64,000 bases of DNA, from positions 30,899 to 94,898 of the forward strand of contig CAZSKQ010000003.1 in NCBI GenBank assembly GCA_964607425.1. The letters run 5' to 3'. The DNA comes from IDS-8 sp964607425 (GTDB taxonomy: Bacteria > Pseudomonadota > Gammaproteobacteria > Steroidobacterales > Woeseiaceae). The notes under the pieces are model-generated. The model worked only from the letters and a program-made list of their open reading frames with translations, had not been told where the DNA came from and ran no database searches. A program made the position numbers and the translations under genes. This document shows, in pieces, positions 25,010 to 36,967 of this stretch (its first letter is position 1; each line of letters opens with the position of its first letter).

Positions 25010-25050
25010 AAATATTGTTAACTGACTGACCCTGCAGTAACCTGCCTGCC

Positions 25051-26331
25051 ATGCTCGATGCCACGCCCCACGTCAATTCCTGGTACGCCGCGACGATCAA
25101 CAAGCGCACGGATTACCCGATGTTTTCCGGCGAAGAGCGCTGCGACGTCGCGGTAGTTGGCGCGGGCTACACGGGCATCTCCACGGCGCTGTTCCTCGCC
25201 GAGCGCGGCTACGACGTCATCGTGCTCGAAGCCCGCAAGGTCGGCTGGGGCGCGTCCGGGCGGAACGGCGGGCAGCTGATCGACGGCTTTGTCGATATCG
25301 AGAAAATCGAGAAGCGGCTCGGCATCGCCGCCGCGGACACGGCCTGGCGCATGGGTATCGAGTGCCGCCAGATCGTCCTCGATCGGATCGAGCAATACGG
25401 CATCAACTGCGATCTCAAGTTCGGCTATCTCGACGTCGCGCTGAACCAGCGCGATGTCGACTACTTCCATTCCGAGATCGCGCGCAAGACGCGGCTCAAT
25501 TACCCGCATGCGCTCGAATTCGTGCCGCGGGAGAAGCTGCACGAGTACATCGGCTCGCCGCGCTACGTGGGCGGACTCGTCAACCGCGCGAACGGCCACC
25601 TGCACCCGCTGAACCTCTGCATCGGCGAAGCGCTCGCCGCGGGGCAGAAGGGCGCCCGCCTGTTCGAACGCTCGCCCGTCACGCGCGTGCGCCACGGTGC
25701 AAAGCCCGTGGTCGAAACGGCGAACGGCCGGGTACGGGCCCACAAGGTGGTGCTCGCGGGCAACGCGTACCTCGGGCGCACCGAGCCGAAGCTGTTCGGC
25801 AAGGTGATCCCGGCCGGCAGCTACGTCATCGCCACCGAGCCGCTGGGAGCGGAGCGCGCGCGCGAGCTGCTGCCGCAGGACATGGCGGCCTGCGACCAGC
25901 GAGTCGGGCTCGACTACTTCCGCCTGACGTCCGATCATCGGTTGCTGTTCGGCGGTTTGTGCAACTACTCGGGACGCGATCCGAAGGACATCTCGGCGTC
26001 GCTTCGGCCGAACATGCTGAAAGTGTTTCCGCAACTGAAGGGCGTGCAGGTCGAGTACGAGTGGGGTGGTTACATCGCGATCAGCATCAACCGCATCCCG
26101 CAATTCGGGCGCATCAGGGAGAACACCTACTATGCGCAAGGCTATTCCGGGCACGGGCTCGCACCGTCGCACATGGCGGGCAGAGTGCTCGCCGATGCGA
26201 TCGGCGGCGACCTCGAACGCTTCGACGTGTTCGCGCGCATCGGGCACCTGAAGCTGCCCGGCGGCAAATGGTTTGCCAACCCGGCGCTCGCGCTGGGCAT
26301 GCTCTACTATCGATTGAAAGAACTACTGTAG
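25051..26331 (+). CDS. puuB: Gamma-glutamylputrescine oxidoreductase (FAD, DAO family)
   Basis: A 426-residue FAD-dependent amine oxidase. N-terminus: HVNSWYAATINK, common at the start of PuuB proteins, then the Rossmann motif VAVVGAGYTGISTALFLAERG and WGASGRNGGQ. C-terminus: YAQGYSGHGLAPSHMAGRVL, which closes the FAD site. PuuB oxidises gamma-glutamylputrescine to gamma-glutamyl-gamma-aminobutyraldehyde with release of ammonia and peroxide. No Shine-Dalgarno sequence is visible before the ATG, so the message may be leaderless or weakly translated. It diverges from the PuuR-like gene. CTG TAG at its end overlaps the next REP. Confidence 0.88.
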   Translation: MLDATPHVNSWYAATINKRTDYPMFSGEERCDVAVVGAGYTGISTALFLAERGYDVIVLEARKVGWGASGRNGGQLIDGFVDIEKIEKRLGIAAADTAWRMGIECRQIVLDRIEQYGINCDLKFGYLDVALNQRDVDYFHSEIARKTRLNYPHALEFVPREKLHEYIGSPRYVGGLVNRANGHLHPLNLCIGEALAAGQKGARLFERSPVTRVRHGAKPVVETANGRVRAHKVVLAGNAYLGRTEPKLFGKVIPAGSYVIATEPLGAERARELLPQDMAACDQRVGLDYFRLTSDHRLLFGGLCNYSGRDPKDISASLRPNMLKVFPQLKGVQVEYEWGGYIAISINRIPQFGRIRENTYYAQGYSGHGLAPSHMAGRVLADAIGGDLERFDVFARIGHLKLPGGKWFANPALALGMLYYRLKELL

Positions 26332-26397
26332 GAGCGCGCATTGCGCGCGAAGCTACCGGATTCGGGCGCAGTATCGCGCGCAATGCGCGCTCCTACA
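26327..26397. repeat. REP palindrome pair supplying a stop codon
   Basis: Inverted units TGTAGGAGCGCGCATTGCGC and GCGCAATGCGCGCTCCTACA. The TAG at 26329-26331 terminates puuB. The next gene starts 22 bases after the repeat. Confidence 0.92.
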
Positions 26398-26418
26398 GCT
26401 GAACACAGGGAGTCACAC

Positions 26419-27753
26419 ATGGTTAGCACGGCCAAACAACCTGCCACGGAGCTGCCGGATCTCGAAGCGTACTGGATGCCGTTCACGGGCAACCGCTTCT
26501 TCAAGAAGAACCCGCGGCTCATCACGCACGCCGAGGGGATGTACTGCTACACGCACGACGGCCGGAAGCTGCTCGACGCGGTAGCCGGCCTCTGGTGCTG
26601 CAACGCGGGACACTGCCATCCGCGCATCGTCGAAGCGATCAAAAAACAGGCGGAGACTCTCGACTATTCCATGGCCTTCCAGCTCGGGCACCCCACGGTA
26701 TTCGAGCTCGCGAACCGGTTGACCGGGATCGCGCCGGAAGGCATCGACTACGCCTTTTTTGTGAACTCCGGCTCGGAGGCGGTCGACACCGCCCTCAAGA
26801 TGGCGCTTGCTTATCACCGCATCCGCGGCGAAGGCTCGCGCACGCGCCTCATCGGCCGTGCGAAGGGCTACCACGGCGTCGGCTTCGGCGGCATCTCCGT
26901 CGGCGGCATCTCGCCCAACCGCAAGATGTTCGGCGCCATGCTGCCGGGCGTCGATCACCTCCCGCACACGCACAGTCTCGAGCACAACGCGTATTCACGC
27001 GGCTTGCCCGAATGGGGCGTGGACCTCGCGGACGAGTTGGAAAACATTGTTGCGCTGCACGATGCCTCGACCATTGCCGCTGTCATCGTGGAGCCGGTCG
27101 CCGGCTCCGCCGGCGTGCTGTTGCCGCCGAAGGGCTATCTCGAGCGCCTGCGCGAGATATGCGACCGTCACGGCATCCTCTTGATCTTCGACGAGGTGAT
27201 CACCGCCTTCGGCCGCTGCGGCGACAGCTTCGCCGCCAACCGGTTCGGCGTCACGCCCGATCTCATCACGACCGCCAAGGGCCTGACGAGCGGCAGCGTG
27301 CCGATGGGCGCCGTGCTCGCCAAAGGCGACATCTACCAGACCTTCATGACCGGGCCGGAAGGCGCGATAGAGTTCTTCCATGGCTACACGTACTCCGGCC
27401 ATCCGCTGGCCGCCGCCGCCGGCTGCGCGGCGCTCGACGTCTACCTGGACGACGGCCTGTTCGAGCGCGCGCGCAAGCTGGAGAAGCCGTTCGAGGACGC
27501 GCTGCACGGTCTCAAGGGCGAGCCGCACGTCATCGACGTGCGCAACTTCGGGCTGATCGGCGCGGTCGAGCTCGAGCCGATCGCGGGACAACCGACCGCG
27601 CGGGCGATGCAGACCTTCCGCGCTTGCCTGGACGACGGCGTCATTGTCCGCACGACCGGCGACACGCTCGCGTTCTCGCCGCCGCTCATCATCAGCGAAG
27701 CTGAAATCGGGCAGGTCGTGGAAAGCGTGCGCAAAGCGCTCCACTCGCTGTAG
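26419..27753 (+). CDS. bauA: Beta-alanine (omega-amino acid):pyruvate aminotransferase
   Basis: A 444-residue class III aminotransferase from the ATG at 26419; the longer frame starts inside the REP. Seen: LEAYWMPFTGNRFFKKNPR near the N-terminus, characteristic of omega-amino-acid:pyruvate enzymes, FFVNSGSEAVDTALKMALAY, GILLIFDEVITAFGR, and the Schiff-base lysine in ITTAKGLTSGSVPMG. It converts beta-alanine and pyruvate to malonate semialdehyde and alanine. The next gene encodes the matching semialdehyde dehydrogenase, the same pair as bauA/bauC of Pseudomonas aeruginosa, where beta-alanine arises from spermidine-derived diaminopropane. It ends in CTG TAG within a REP. Confidence 0.9.
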   Translation: MVSTAKQPATELPDLEAYWMPFTGNRFFKKNPRLITHAEGMYCYTHDGRKLLDAVAGLWCCNAGHCHPRIVEAIKKQAETLDYSMAFQLGHPTVFELANRLTGIAPEGIDYAFFVNSGSEAVDTALKMALAYHRIRGEGSRTRLIGRAKGYHGVGFGGISVGGISPNRKMFGAMLPGVDHLPHTHSLEHNAYSRGLPEWGVDLADELENIVALHDASTIAAVIVEPVAGSAGVLLPPKGYLERLREICDRHGILLIFDEVITAFGRCGDSFAANRFGVTPDLITTAKGLTSGSVPMGAVLAKGDIYQTFMTGPEGAIEFFHGYTYSGHPLAAAAGCAALDVYLDDGLFERARKLEKPFEDALHGLKGEPHVIDVRNFGLIGAVELEPIAGQPTARAMQTFRACLDDGVIVRTTGDTLAFSPPLIISEAEIGQVVESVRKALHSL

Positions 27754-27776
27754 GAGCGCATTGCGCGCGATGCCAC
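27749..27776 (+). repeat. Single REP unit supplying a stop codon
   Basis: One unit only, TGTAGGAGCGCATTGCGCGC, two bases shorter in its left stem than its relatives. The TAG at 27751-27753 ends bauA. Confidence 0.85.
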
Positions 27777-27851
27777 GCCCCGCTGCGTCGCTACTTGCTT
27801 ACGTTCGCGCTTGACACGACCGCAACCCCTGACCATCACACGGGAAAAGAC

Positions 27852-29364
<1,513 letters not shown>

Positions 29365-29369
<5 letters not shown>

Positions 29370-29388
29370 GAGCCCGCCATGCGGGCGA
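29365..29388 (+). repeat. Single REP unit, CCCGC variant, supplying a stop codon
   Basis: TGTAGGAGCCCGCCATGCGG with the TAG at 29367-29369 ending mmsA. It marks the boundary between the polyamine and molybdenum hydroxylase clusters. Confidence 0.85.
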
Positions 29389-29420
29389 CCCGGGGGCCGG
29401 CGACGTGATATCTTGGTTGC

Positions 29421-30032
29421 ATGGAGGTCAAGGGCGAGTACAGGATCGCGGCCGCGCGGGGGATAGTGTGGGACGCGTTGAACGATCCGCTCATCCTGCA
29501 AAAGTGCATTCCGGGTTGCGAATCCCTGGAGCGCAGCGCCGATAACGAATACGCGGGCCGCATCGCGGCCGCAATCGGGCCCGTCCGGGCGAAATTCGAC
29601 ACGCGCATCAAGCTCGAGAACCTGGACCCGCCGCAGGGCTACACCATCACCGGCGAAAGCAAGGCCGGGGCGGCCGGATTCGGGCGCGGGAGCGCCGACG
29701 TGCGGCTTGCCGAAGAGGGCGGCTCGACCCTCCTGACCTACACGGCCGACCTGAAAGTGGGCGGCAAGCTCGCGCAGGTCGGCTCGCGGCTGGTGGTCGG
29801 CGCGACGCGGAAAATTGCGGACGATTTTTTCGGCTGCCTCGCGGCCGAGCTGGAAGGCGGGCCGCGGCGCGGGGCGGAGCAGGCCGAAGAGCCGGCCCCC
29901 GAGCCGGCCGAAGAGCCGGCCCCCGAGCCGGCCGGGGAACCGCCCGCGGAGCCCGCCGGCCGAATCCGGGTAGGGGTCGCCGCGGTGGCCGTGCTCGCGG
30001 CATTGCTGATCGGGTGGTTTCTGCTAGGCTGA
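29421..30032 (+). CDS. coxG: CoxG-like SRPBCC protein with C-terminal membrane anchor
   Basis: A 203-residue protein. Residues about 1-145 match the CoxG/SRPBCC fold (VKGEYRIAAARGIVWDALND, PLILQKCIPGCESLE). Then comes a proline/glutamate/alanine tail made of repeated EEPAPEPA units (about 150-180) and a hydrophobic helix at the C-terminus (VGVAAVAVLAALLIGWFLLG) that should hold it at the cytoplasmic membrane. In Oligotropha, CoxG is reported to recruit the CO dehydrogenase to the membrane. Here it is the first gene of the cox-type cluster, 66 bases ahead of the small subunit gene, so the same anchoring job is likely. Confidence 0.85.
   Translation: MEVKGEYRIAAARGIVWDALNDPLILQKCIPGCESLERSADNEYAGRIAAAIGPVRAKFDTRIKLENLDPPQGYTITGESKAGAAGFGRGSADVRLAEEGGSTLLTYTADLKVGGKLAQVGSRLVVGATRKIADDFFGCLAAELEGGPRRGAEQAEEPAPEPAEEPAPEPAGEPPAEPAGRIRVGVAAVAVLAALLIGWFLLG
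29883..29930 (+). repeat. Two exact 24-bp tandem repeats inside coxG
   Basis: Bases 29883-29906 and 29907-29930 are identical and each encodes AEEPAPEP. They lengthen the spacer between the SRPBCC domain and the membrane helix; copy number could vary between strains. Confidence 0.9.
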
Positions 30033-30098
30033 GCGCAACGCGGTGCCTGGCCGCCGGCCGGCCGACCGGCAGCGAACAACCAGCTAACGGGAGGAAGC

Positions 30099-32947
<2,849 letters not shown>

Positions 32948-32961
32948 AGTAAAGCGGCGAC

Positions 32962-33759
32962 ATGTACGAATTCAATTATCACCGCCCGCGCACGGTTTCC
33001 GAGGCGCGGCAGCTCTTCCAGTCCAACGAGGAGGCGCGGTTCCTCGCCGGCGGCATGACCCTGTTGCCGACGATGAAACTCAGGCTCACACGCCCGTCGG
33101 ATCTCATTGACCTCGGCGACATCGACGAGCTGCATGGCATCACCGCCGATAGCGGCGGTATCGAGATCGGCGCGGCGGTCTGCCATGCCGATGTTGCCGC
33201 GAGTGCCGATGTGCGCCGCGTCATTCCTGCGCTCGCCGATCTCGCCGGCCGGATCGGCGATCCGCAGGTACGCAATTGCGGCACGCTCGGCGGGTCGCTC
33301 GCAAACAGCGATCCCGCCGCGGATTATCCGGCCGCCGTCTTGGGGCTCGGCGCCGTGATCCGGACCGATCGGCGCGAGATACCCGCCGACGACTACTTCC
33401 TGGGCCTGTTCGAAACGGCGTTGGAGCCCGACGAGATCGTGCAATCCGTGCGTTTCCCGGTGCCGAAGCGCGCCGCCTACGCCAAGTTCCCGAATCCTGC
33501 CTCGCGCTATGCCATTGTCGGCGTCATGGTGGCGGAAGCAGGGGATGGCGTGCGGGTTGCGGTGACCGGCGCCGGTGCCTGCGCCTTTCGGGCGACTGCG
33601 TTCGAAGACGCACTGCAAGGCGATTTTTCGGCCGCGTCGCTCGCGGGCCTGAACGTCGATGCCGCCGACCTCAACAGCGACCTGCACGCGAGCGCGGAGT
33701 ACCGCGCGCATCTCGTGGGGGTCATGGCGAGGCGGGCAGTGCAGGCTGCAGGTGGTTGA
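32962..33759 (+). CDS. coxM: Molybdenum hydroxylase medium subunit, FAD-binding (CoxM type)
   Basis: A 265-residue FAD subunit. Seen: YHRPRTVSEARQLF at the start, the FAD pyrophosphate loop FLAGGMTLLPTMKLRL, and the second FAD loop RNCGTLGGSLANSDPAADYP. It accepts electrons from the 2Fe-2S clusters and passes them to the quinone pool or another acceptor. It starts 14 bases after coxL and its end overlaps the likely start of the MoxR ATPase gene by a few bases. Confidence 0.92.
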   Translation: MYEFNYHRPRTVSEARQLFQSNEEARFLAGGMTLLPTMKLRLTRPSDLIDLGDIDELHGITADSGGIEIGAAVCHADVAASADVRRVIPALADLAGRIGDPQVRNCGTLGGSLANSDPAADYPAAVLGLGAVIRTDRREIPADDYFLGLFETALEPDEIVQSVRFPVPKRAAYAKFPNPASRYAIVGVMVAEAGDGVRVAVTGAGACAFRATAFEDALQGDFSAASLAGLNVDAADLNSDLHASAEYRAHLVGVMARRAVQAAGG

Positions 33760-34672
33760 TTCCAGGCGTGAACGTCCCCTGCCGGAGAACGTCGATGACA
33801 CAGGGGAACTGCTGCGGCGGGGCAACTACATTGCCGACCGCGGCCTCGCGACAGTCGTCTACCTCGCCCTGCGCATGGGGCGCCCGCTACTGCTGGAGGG
33901 AGAGGCCGGCGTCGGCAAGACCGAAGTCGCCAAGGTGCTGGCAGCGACGCTCGGGCGCAAGCTCATCCGGCTGCAGTGCTACGAAGGCCTGGACCTTGCC
34001 GCCGCGGCCTATGAATGGAATTACCCCCGGCAAATGCTGGCGATCCGCAAGGCAGAAGCGCAAGGCGCGATAGGCGAGCTCGACGAAACCCTGTATAGCC
34101 GCGAGAACCTGATCGAAAGGCCCCTGCTCGCGGCGCTCACCCCGCACGAAGCGGGCCCGCCGGTGCTCCTGCTCGACGAAATCGACCGCGCCGACGAGCC
34201 GTTCGAGGCCTTCCTGCTCGAGCTTCTTTCGGACTTCCAGTTGAGCATCCCTGAGCTTGGCACCGTAAGGGCCGTGGCCCCGCCCATTGTTGTCATCACC
34301 TCTAATCGCACGCGCGAGGTGCACGACGCGCTGCGCCGCCGGTGCCTCTATCACTGGCTGGAGTACCCGTCGTTCGCGACCGAAGCGGCGGTGGTGGCGC
34401 TGAAAGCGCCCGGCATCGACGGCGAGCTGCGGCGGCAGGTCGTCGGCTTCATGCACAGGTTGCGGGAAGAAGAGCTGTTCAAGCGCCCGGGGGTCGCGGA
34501 AACCATCGACTGGGCACAGGCGCTGGCACAGCTCGACGCGAAGGTCCTGACGCCCGAGCTCGTCACCGACACGCTGGGCGCGATTCTGAAATACCAGGAC
34601 GACATTGCGAAGATCGGCCGGACCGAGGCTGGAAAGCTGCTGGCCGAGATCGACGCGGGAAGCGCGGGCTGA
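33752..34672 (+). CDS. coxD: MoxR-family AAA+ ATPase (CoxD type)
   Basis: About 306 residues. The start is uncertain: the GTG at 33752 overlaps the coxM stop by eight bases and gives VVDSRRERPLPENVDD, just ahead of the conserved part; an ATG further upstream lies deep in coxM. Seen: Walker A GEAGVGKTEVAK, Walker B VLLLDEIDRAD, sensor VVITSNRTREVHDALRRRC. CoxD is a chaperone reported to help insert sulphur and copper into the active site of form I enzymes. Here it likely works with the VWA protein encoded next, as MoxR/VWA pairs usually do, to mature the hydroxylase. Confidence 0.9.
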   Translation: MVDSRRERPLPENVDDTGELLRRGNYIADRGLATVVYLALRMGRPLLLEGEAGVGKTEVAKVLAATLGRKLIRLQCYEGLDLAAAAYEWNYPRQMLAIRKAEAQGAIGELDETLYSRENLIERPLLAALTPHEAGPPVLLLDEIDRADEPFEAFLLELLSDFQLSIPELGTVRAVAPPIVVITSNRTREVHDALRRRCLYHWLEYPSFATEAAVVALKAPGIDGELRRQVVGFMHRLREEELFKRPGVAETIDWAQALAQLDAKVLTPELVTDTLGAILKYQDDIAKIGRTEAGKLLAEIDAGSAG

Positions 34673-35880
34673 TGGACACGGCGCGACCCGAGGCCGGCGG
34701 GCACCTGGCGGAGAACGTGATCGGCTTTTGCCGCACACTGAGGCAGGCCGGCGTGCCCCTGGGCCCGGGAGAGGTCGCGGATGCGCTCCAGTCCCTGCGC
34801 ACGGTAGGGCTCGCGCGGCGCGACGACGTGTACCGGGCCCTGCGTGCCGTGCTGGTCAAGGATCCGGCACATTTCCGCGTGTTCCGGCAGGCCTTCCACG
34901 TTTACTTCCAGAGCCCCCGGCTGCTGGAGCGGCTCCCGGCACTGGCTTTGCCCGAGGCGGTCACCGGCGGCAGTGCCGCCACCGAGGCCCCGGTGCGGCG
35001 CCTGCTGGAAGCGCTCGCGACAGGCGAACGGGAAAGCGAGGAGGAAACGCCGGAAATCGATCGCTCGCTCACCTGGTCGCGGCGCGAAATCCTGGCGCAA
35101 AAGGATTTCGAGCAGATGACGGCGGCGGAGCTCGGGGAGGCCAAGGAGCTGTTACAGAGGCGCATCGCACCGCTCGCGGACGTGGTAACGCGCCGCTTTC
35201 GCCCGGCGGCCGCCGGGCGCCGCTATGACCTGCGCCGCTCGATGCAGCGCATGCTGAAAAACGACGGCCAGCTCCTGCAGCTGGTACGGAAGAAGCGGCT
35301 GCACCGACCGCCGCCGCTGGTCCTGATCTGCGACATCTCCGGCTCGATGAGCCGCTACTCCCGCATGTTCCTGCATTTCGCGCATGCAATTGGCGCGAAG
35401 CACCGCAGCGTGGCGAGCTTCGTCTTCGCGACGCGGCTCACGAACATCACGCGGCTGCTGGCGGAAAAAGACGTCGACCGGGCGCTCGCGCGGGTGGCCG
35501 CCGACGTGGCCGACTGGGACGGCGGCACCCGCATTGCCGACTGCCTCGAACGTTTCAATGTCGATTGGGGCCGGCGCGTGCTCGCGCAGAACGCAGTGGT
35601 CGTGCTGCTGTCCGACGGGCTGGAGCGCGACTCCGGGGCCGACATCGCGTTCCAGATGCAGCGCCTGCGCCTTTCCTGCCGCCGCCTCGTCTGGCTGAAC
35701 CCGGTGCTCCGGTATGCCGCGTTCGAGCCGAAAGCCTCGGGTATCCGGAAGATGCTTCCGCACGTCGACCTGTTCCTGCCCGCGCACAACGTCGACAGCC
35801 TTGCCGCCCTGGCGCGGTTGCTGGGAGATGCGCCCGCTGCGGGTGTTGCGCCGCCGCCGGCGGAGCGGGGTGCCGCATGA
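34672..35880 (+). CDS. coxE: VWA-domain protein (CoxE type)
   Basis: A 402-residue protein from the ATG at 34672, which shares a base with the coxD stop (TGATG). The C-terminal half is a von Willebrand A domain with the metal-site motif LICDISGSMSRYSRM and VVVLLSDGLERDSG; the N-terminal half is helical and charged. MoxR plus VWA proteins form maturation machines, and coxD/coxE are neighbours in nearly all cox-type clusters. No signal peptide is seen, so it acts in the cytoplasm. Its stop overlaps the next start (ATGA). Confidence 0.92.
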   Translation: MDTARPEAGGHLAENVIGFCRTLRQAGVPLGPGEVADALQSLRTVGLARRDDVYRALRAVLVKDPAHFRVFRQAFHVYFQSPRLLERLPALALPEAVTGGSAATEAPVRRLLEALATGERESEEETPEIDRSLTWSRREILAQKDFEQMTAAELGEAKELLQRRIAPLADVVTRRFRPAAAGRRYDLRRSMQRMLKNDGQLLQLVRKKRLHRPPPLVLICDISGSMSRYSRMFLHFAHAIGAKHRSVASFVFATRLTNITRLLAEKDVDRALARVAADVADWDGGTRIADCLERFNVDWGRRVLAQNAVVVLLSDGLERDSGADIAFQMQRLRLSCRRLVWLNPVLRYAAFEPKASGIRKMLPHVDLFLPAHNVDSLAALARLLGDAPAAGVAPPPAERGAA

Positions 35881-36947
35881 CCGTCAGGGGATTGCAGGCA
35901 GCGTTCGCCGAATGGCGGCGGCAGCAGCTGCCGCTCGTGCTCGCGACCGTCTACGAAACCATGGGATCAACCTACAGCAAGGCCGGTGCGCGCATGCTGA
36001 TCACGGGTGACGGCCGGTTCCAGGGTATGTTGTCCGGCGGCTGCCTGGAAGGCGACCTTGCCCTGCGGGCGGAGGCCGTCCTGGCATCGGGCGAGCCGCA
36101 GCGCGTGACCTACGACCTGGGGCCGAACGAGGATGAGCTCTGGGGCCTCGGCGTCGGCTGCGACGGCCTCATCCGGGTATTCCTGCAGCCGCTCGAAGCC
36201 GGCCGGGATTACCAGCCTTTCACGGCCATGGACGAGGTGTTCGCCGGTGACACGACGGGCGTGGCCGCCACCGTGCTGGCTTCGGAACACCCGGACGTGC
36301 AAGCGGGCGCTACCTGCGTCGCCGTGGGCGAGCGCCGGGAGGACTTCGGCCTGCCGCCGGACGCCGGGAGTGTTCTCCTCCCGGGAATCCGCGCGGTATT
36401 CCGGGACTTGCAATCACGTACCGAAACGGTCGACGCCGGCGGTTACCCGCTCGAGGTGCTGTTCGCGCGCCTGGCACCGCCGCCGTGGATACTGGTGCTC
36501 GGCGGAGGGCTGGACGCGGAGCCGGTGGTCCGGCTGGCAGGAGAGCTCGGCTGGCGGGTGACGGTGCAGGATCACCGCCCCGCCTACATTGAACGGGGCA
36601 ACTTCGCGAGCGCGCAGGAAGTTCTGTGTGTGCCCGCGGACACGCTGGGCGAGAAGCTCGACTGGAACCGGTATCGCGCCGTCATCGTAATGAGCCATCA
36701 CCTCGATACGGACCGCAAGTACCTGGCACAGATCGCGCAAACCGCTATCCCCTACGTGGGCCTGCTTGGACCGCGGAACCGGCGCGGGCGATTGCTCGAC
36801 GAGCTGGGGCCGGAGATCGCAAGCTCCCTCGAGCCGCGCCTGCACGGTCCCGCCGGCCTGGACATAGGGGCCGACGGGCCGGCGTCTATCGCCCTGGCTA
36901 TTCTCGCGGAAATGCACGCCGCCATCGGCAACCCGTCGCGGGGCTGA
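35877..36947 (+). CDS. coxF: XdhC/CoxF-type molybdenum cofactor insertion protein
   Basis: A 356-residue protein from the ATG at 35877. The N-terminal XdhC/CoxI domain has LVLATVYETMGSTYSKAGAR and GMLSGGCLEGDL; the C-terminal Rossmann domain has WILVLGGGLDAEPVVRLAGE and IVMSHHLDTDRKYL. XdhC binds the molybdenum cofactor, supports its sulphuration and hands it to the large subunit. It closes the cox-type operon by a four-base overlap with coxE and ends 20 bases from the convergent TonB-like gene, too little room for an obvious terminator. Confidence 0.9.
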   Translation: MTVRGLQAAFAEWRRQQLPLVLATVYETMGSTYSKAGARMLITGDGRFQGMLSGGCLEGDLALRAEAVLASGEPQRVTYDLGPNEDELWGLGVGCDGLIRVFLQPLEAGRDYQPFTAMDEVFAGDTTGVAATVLASEHPDVQAGATCVAVGERREDFGLPPDAGSVLLPGIRAVFRDLQSRTETVDAGGYPLEVLFARLAPPPWILVLGGGLDAEPVVRLAGELGWRVTVQDHRPAYIERGNFASAQEVLCVPADTLGEKLDWNRYRAVIVMSHHLDTDRKYLAQIAQTAIPYVGLLGPRNRRGRLLDELGPEIASSLEPRLHGPAGLDIGADGPASIALAILAEMHAAIGNPSRG

Positions 36948-36967
36948 TGGGGGCTGGCAGGGTCGCG

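Noticed and set aside
24299..26397. Repeated palindromes resembling a CRISPR array
   Set aside because: Units are scattered one or two at a time between genes over the whole window, with no regular spacers and no cas genes.
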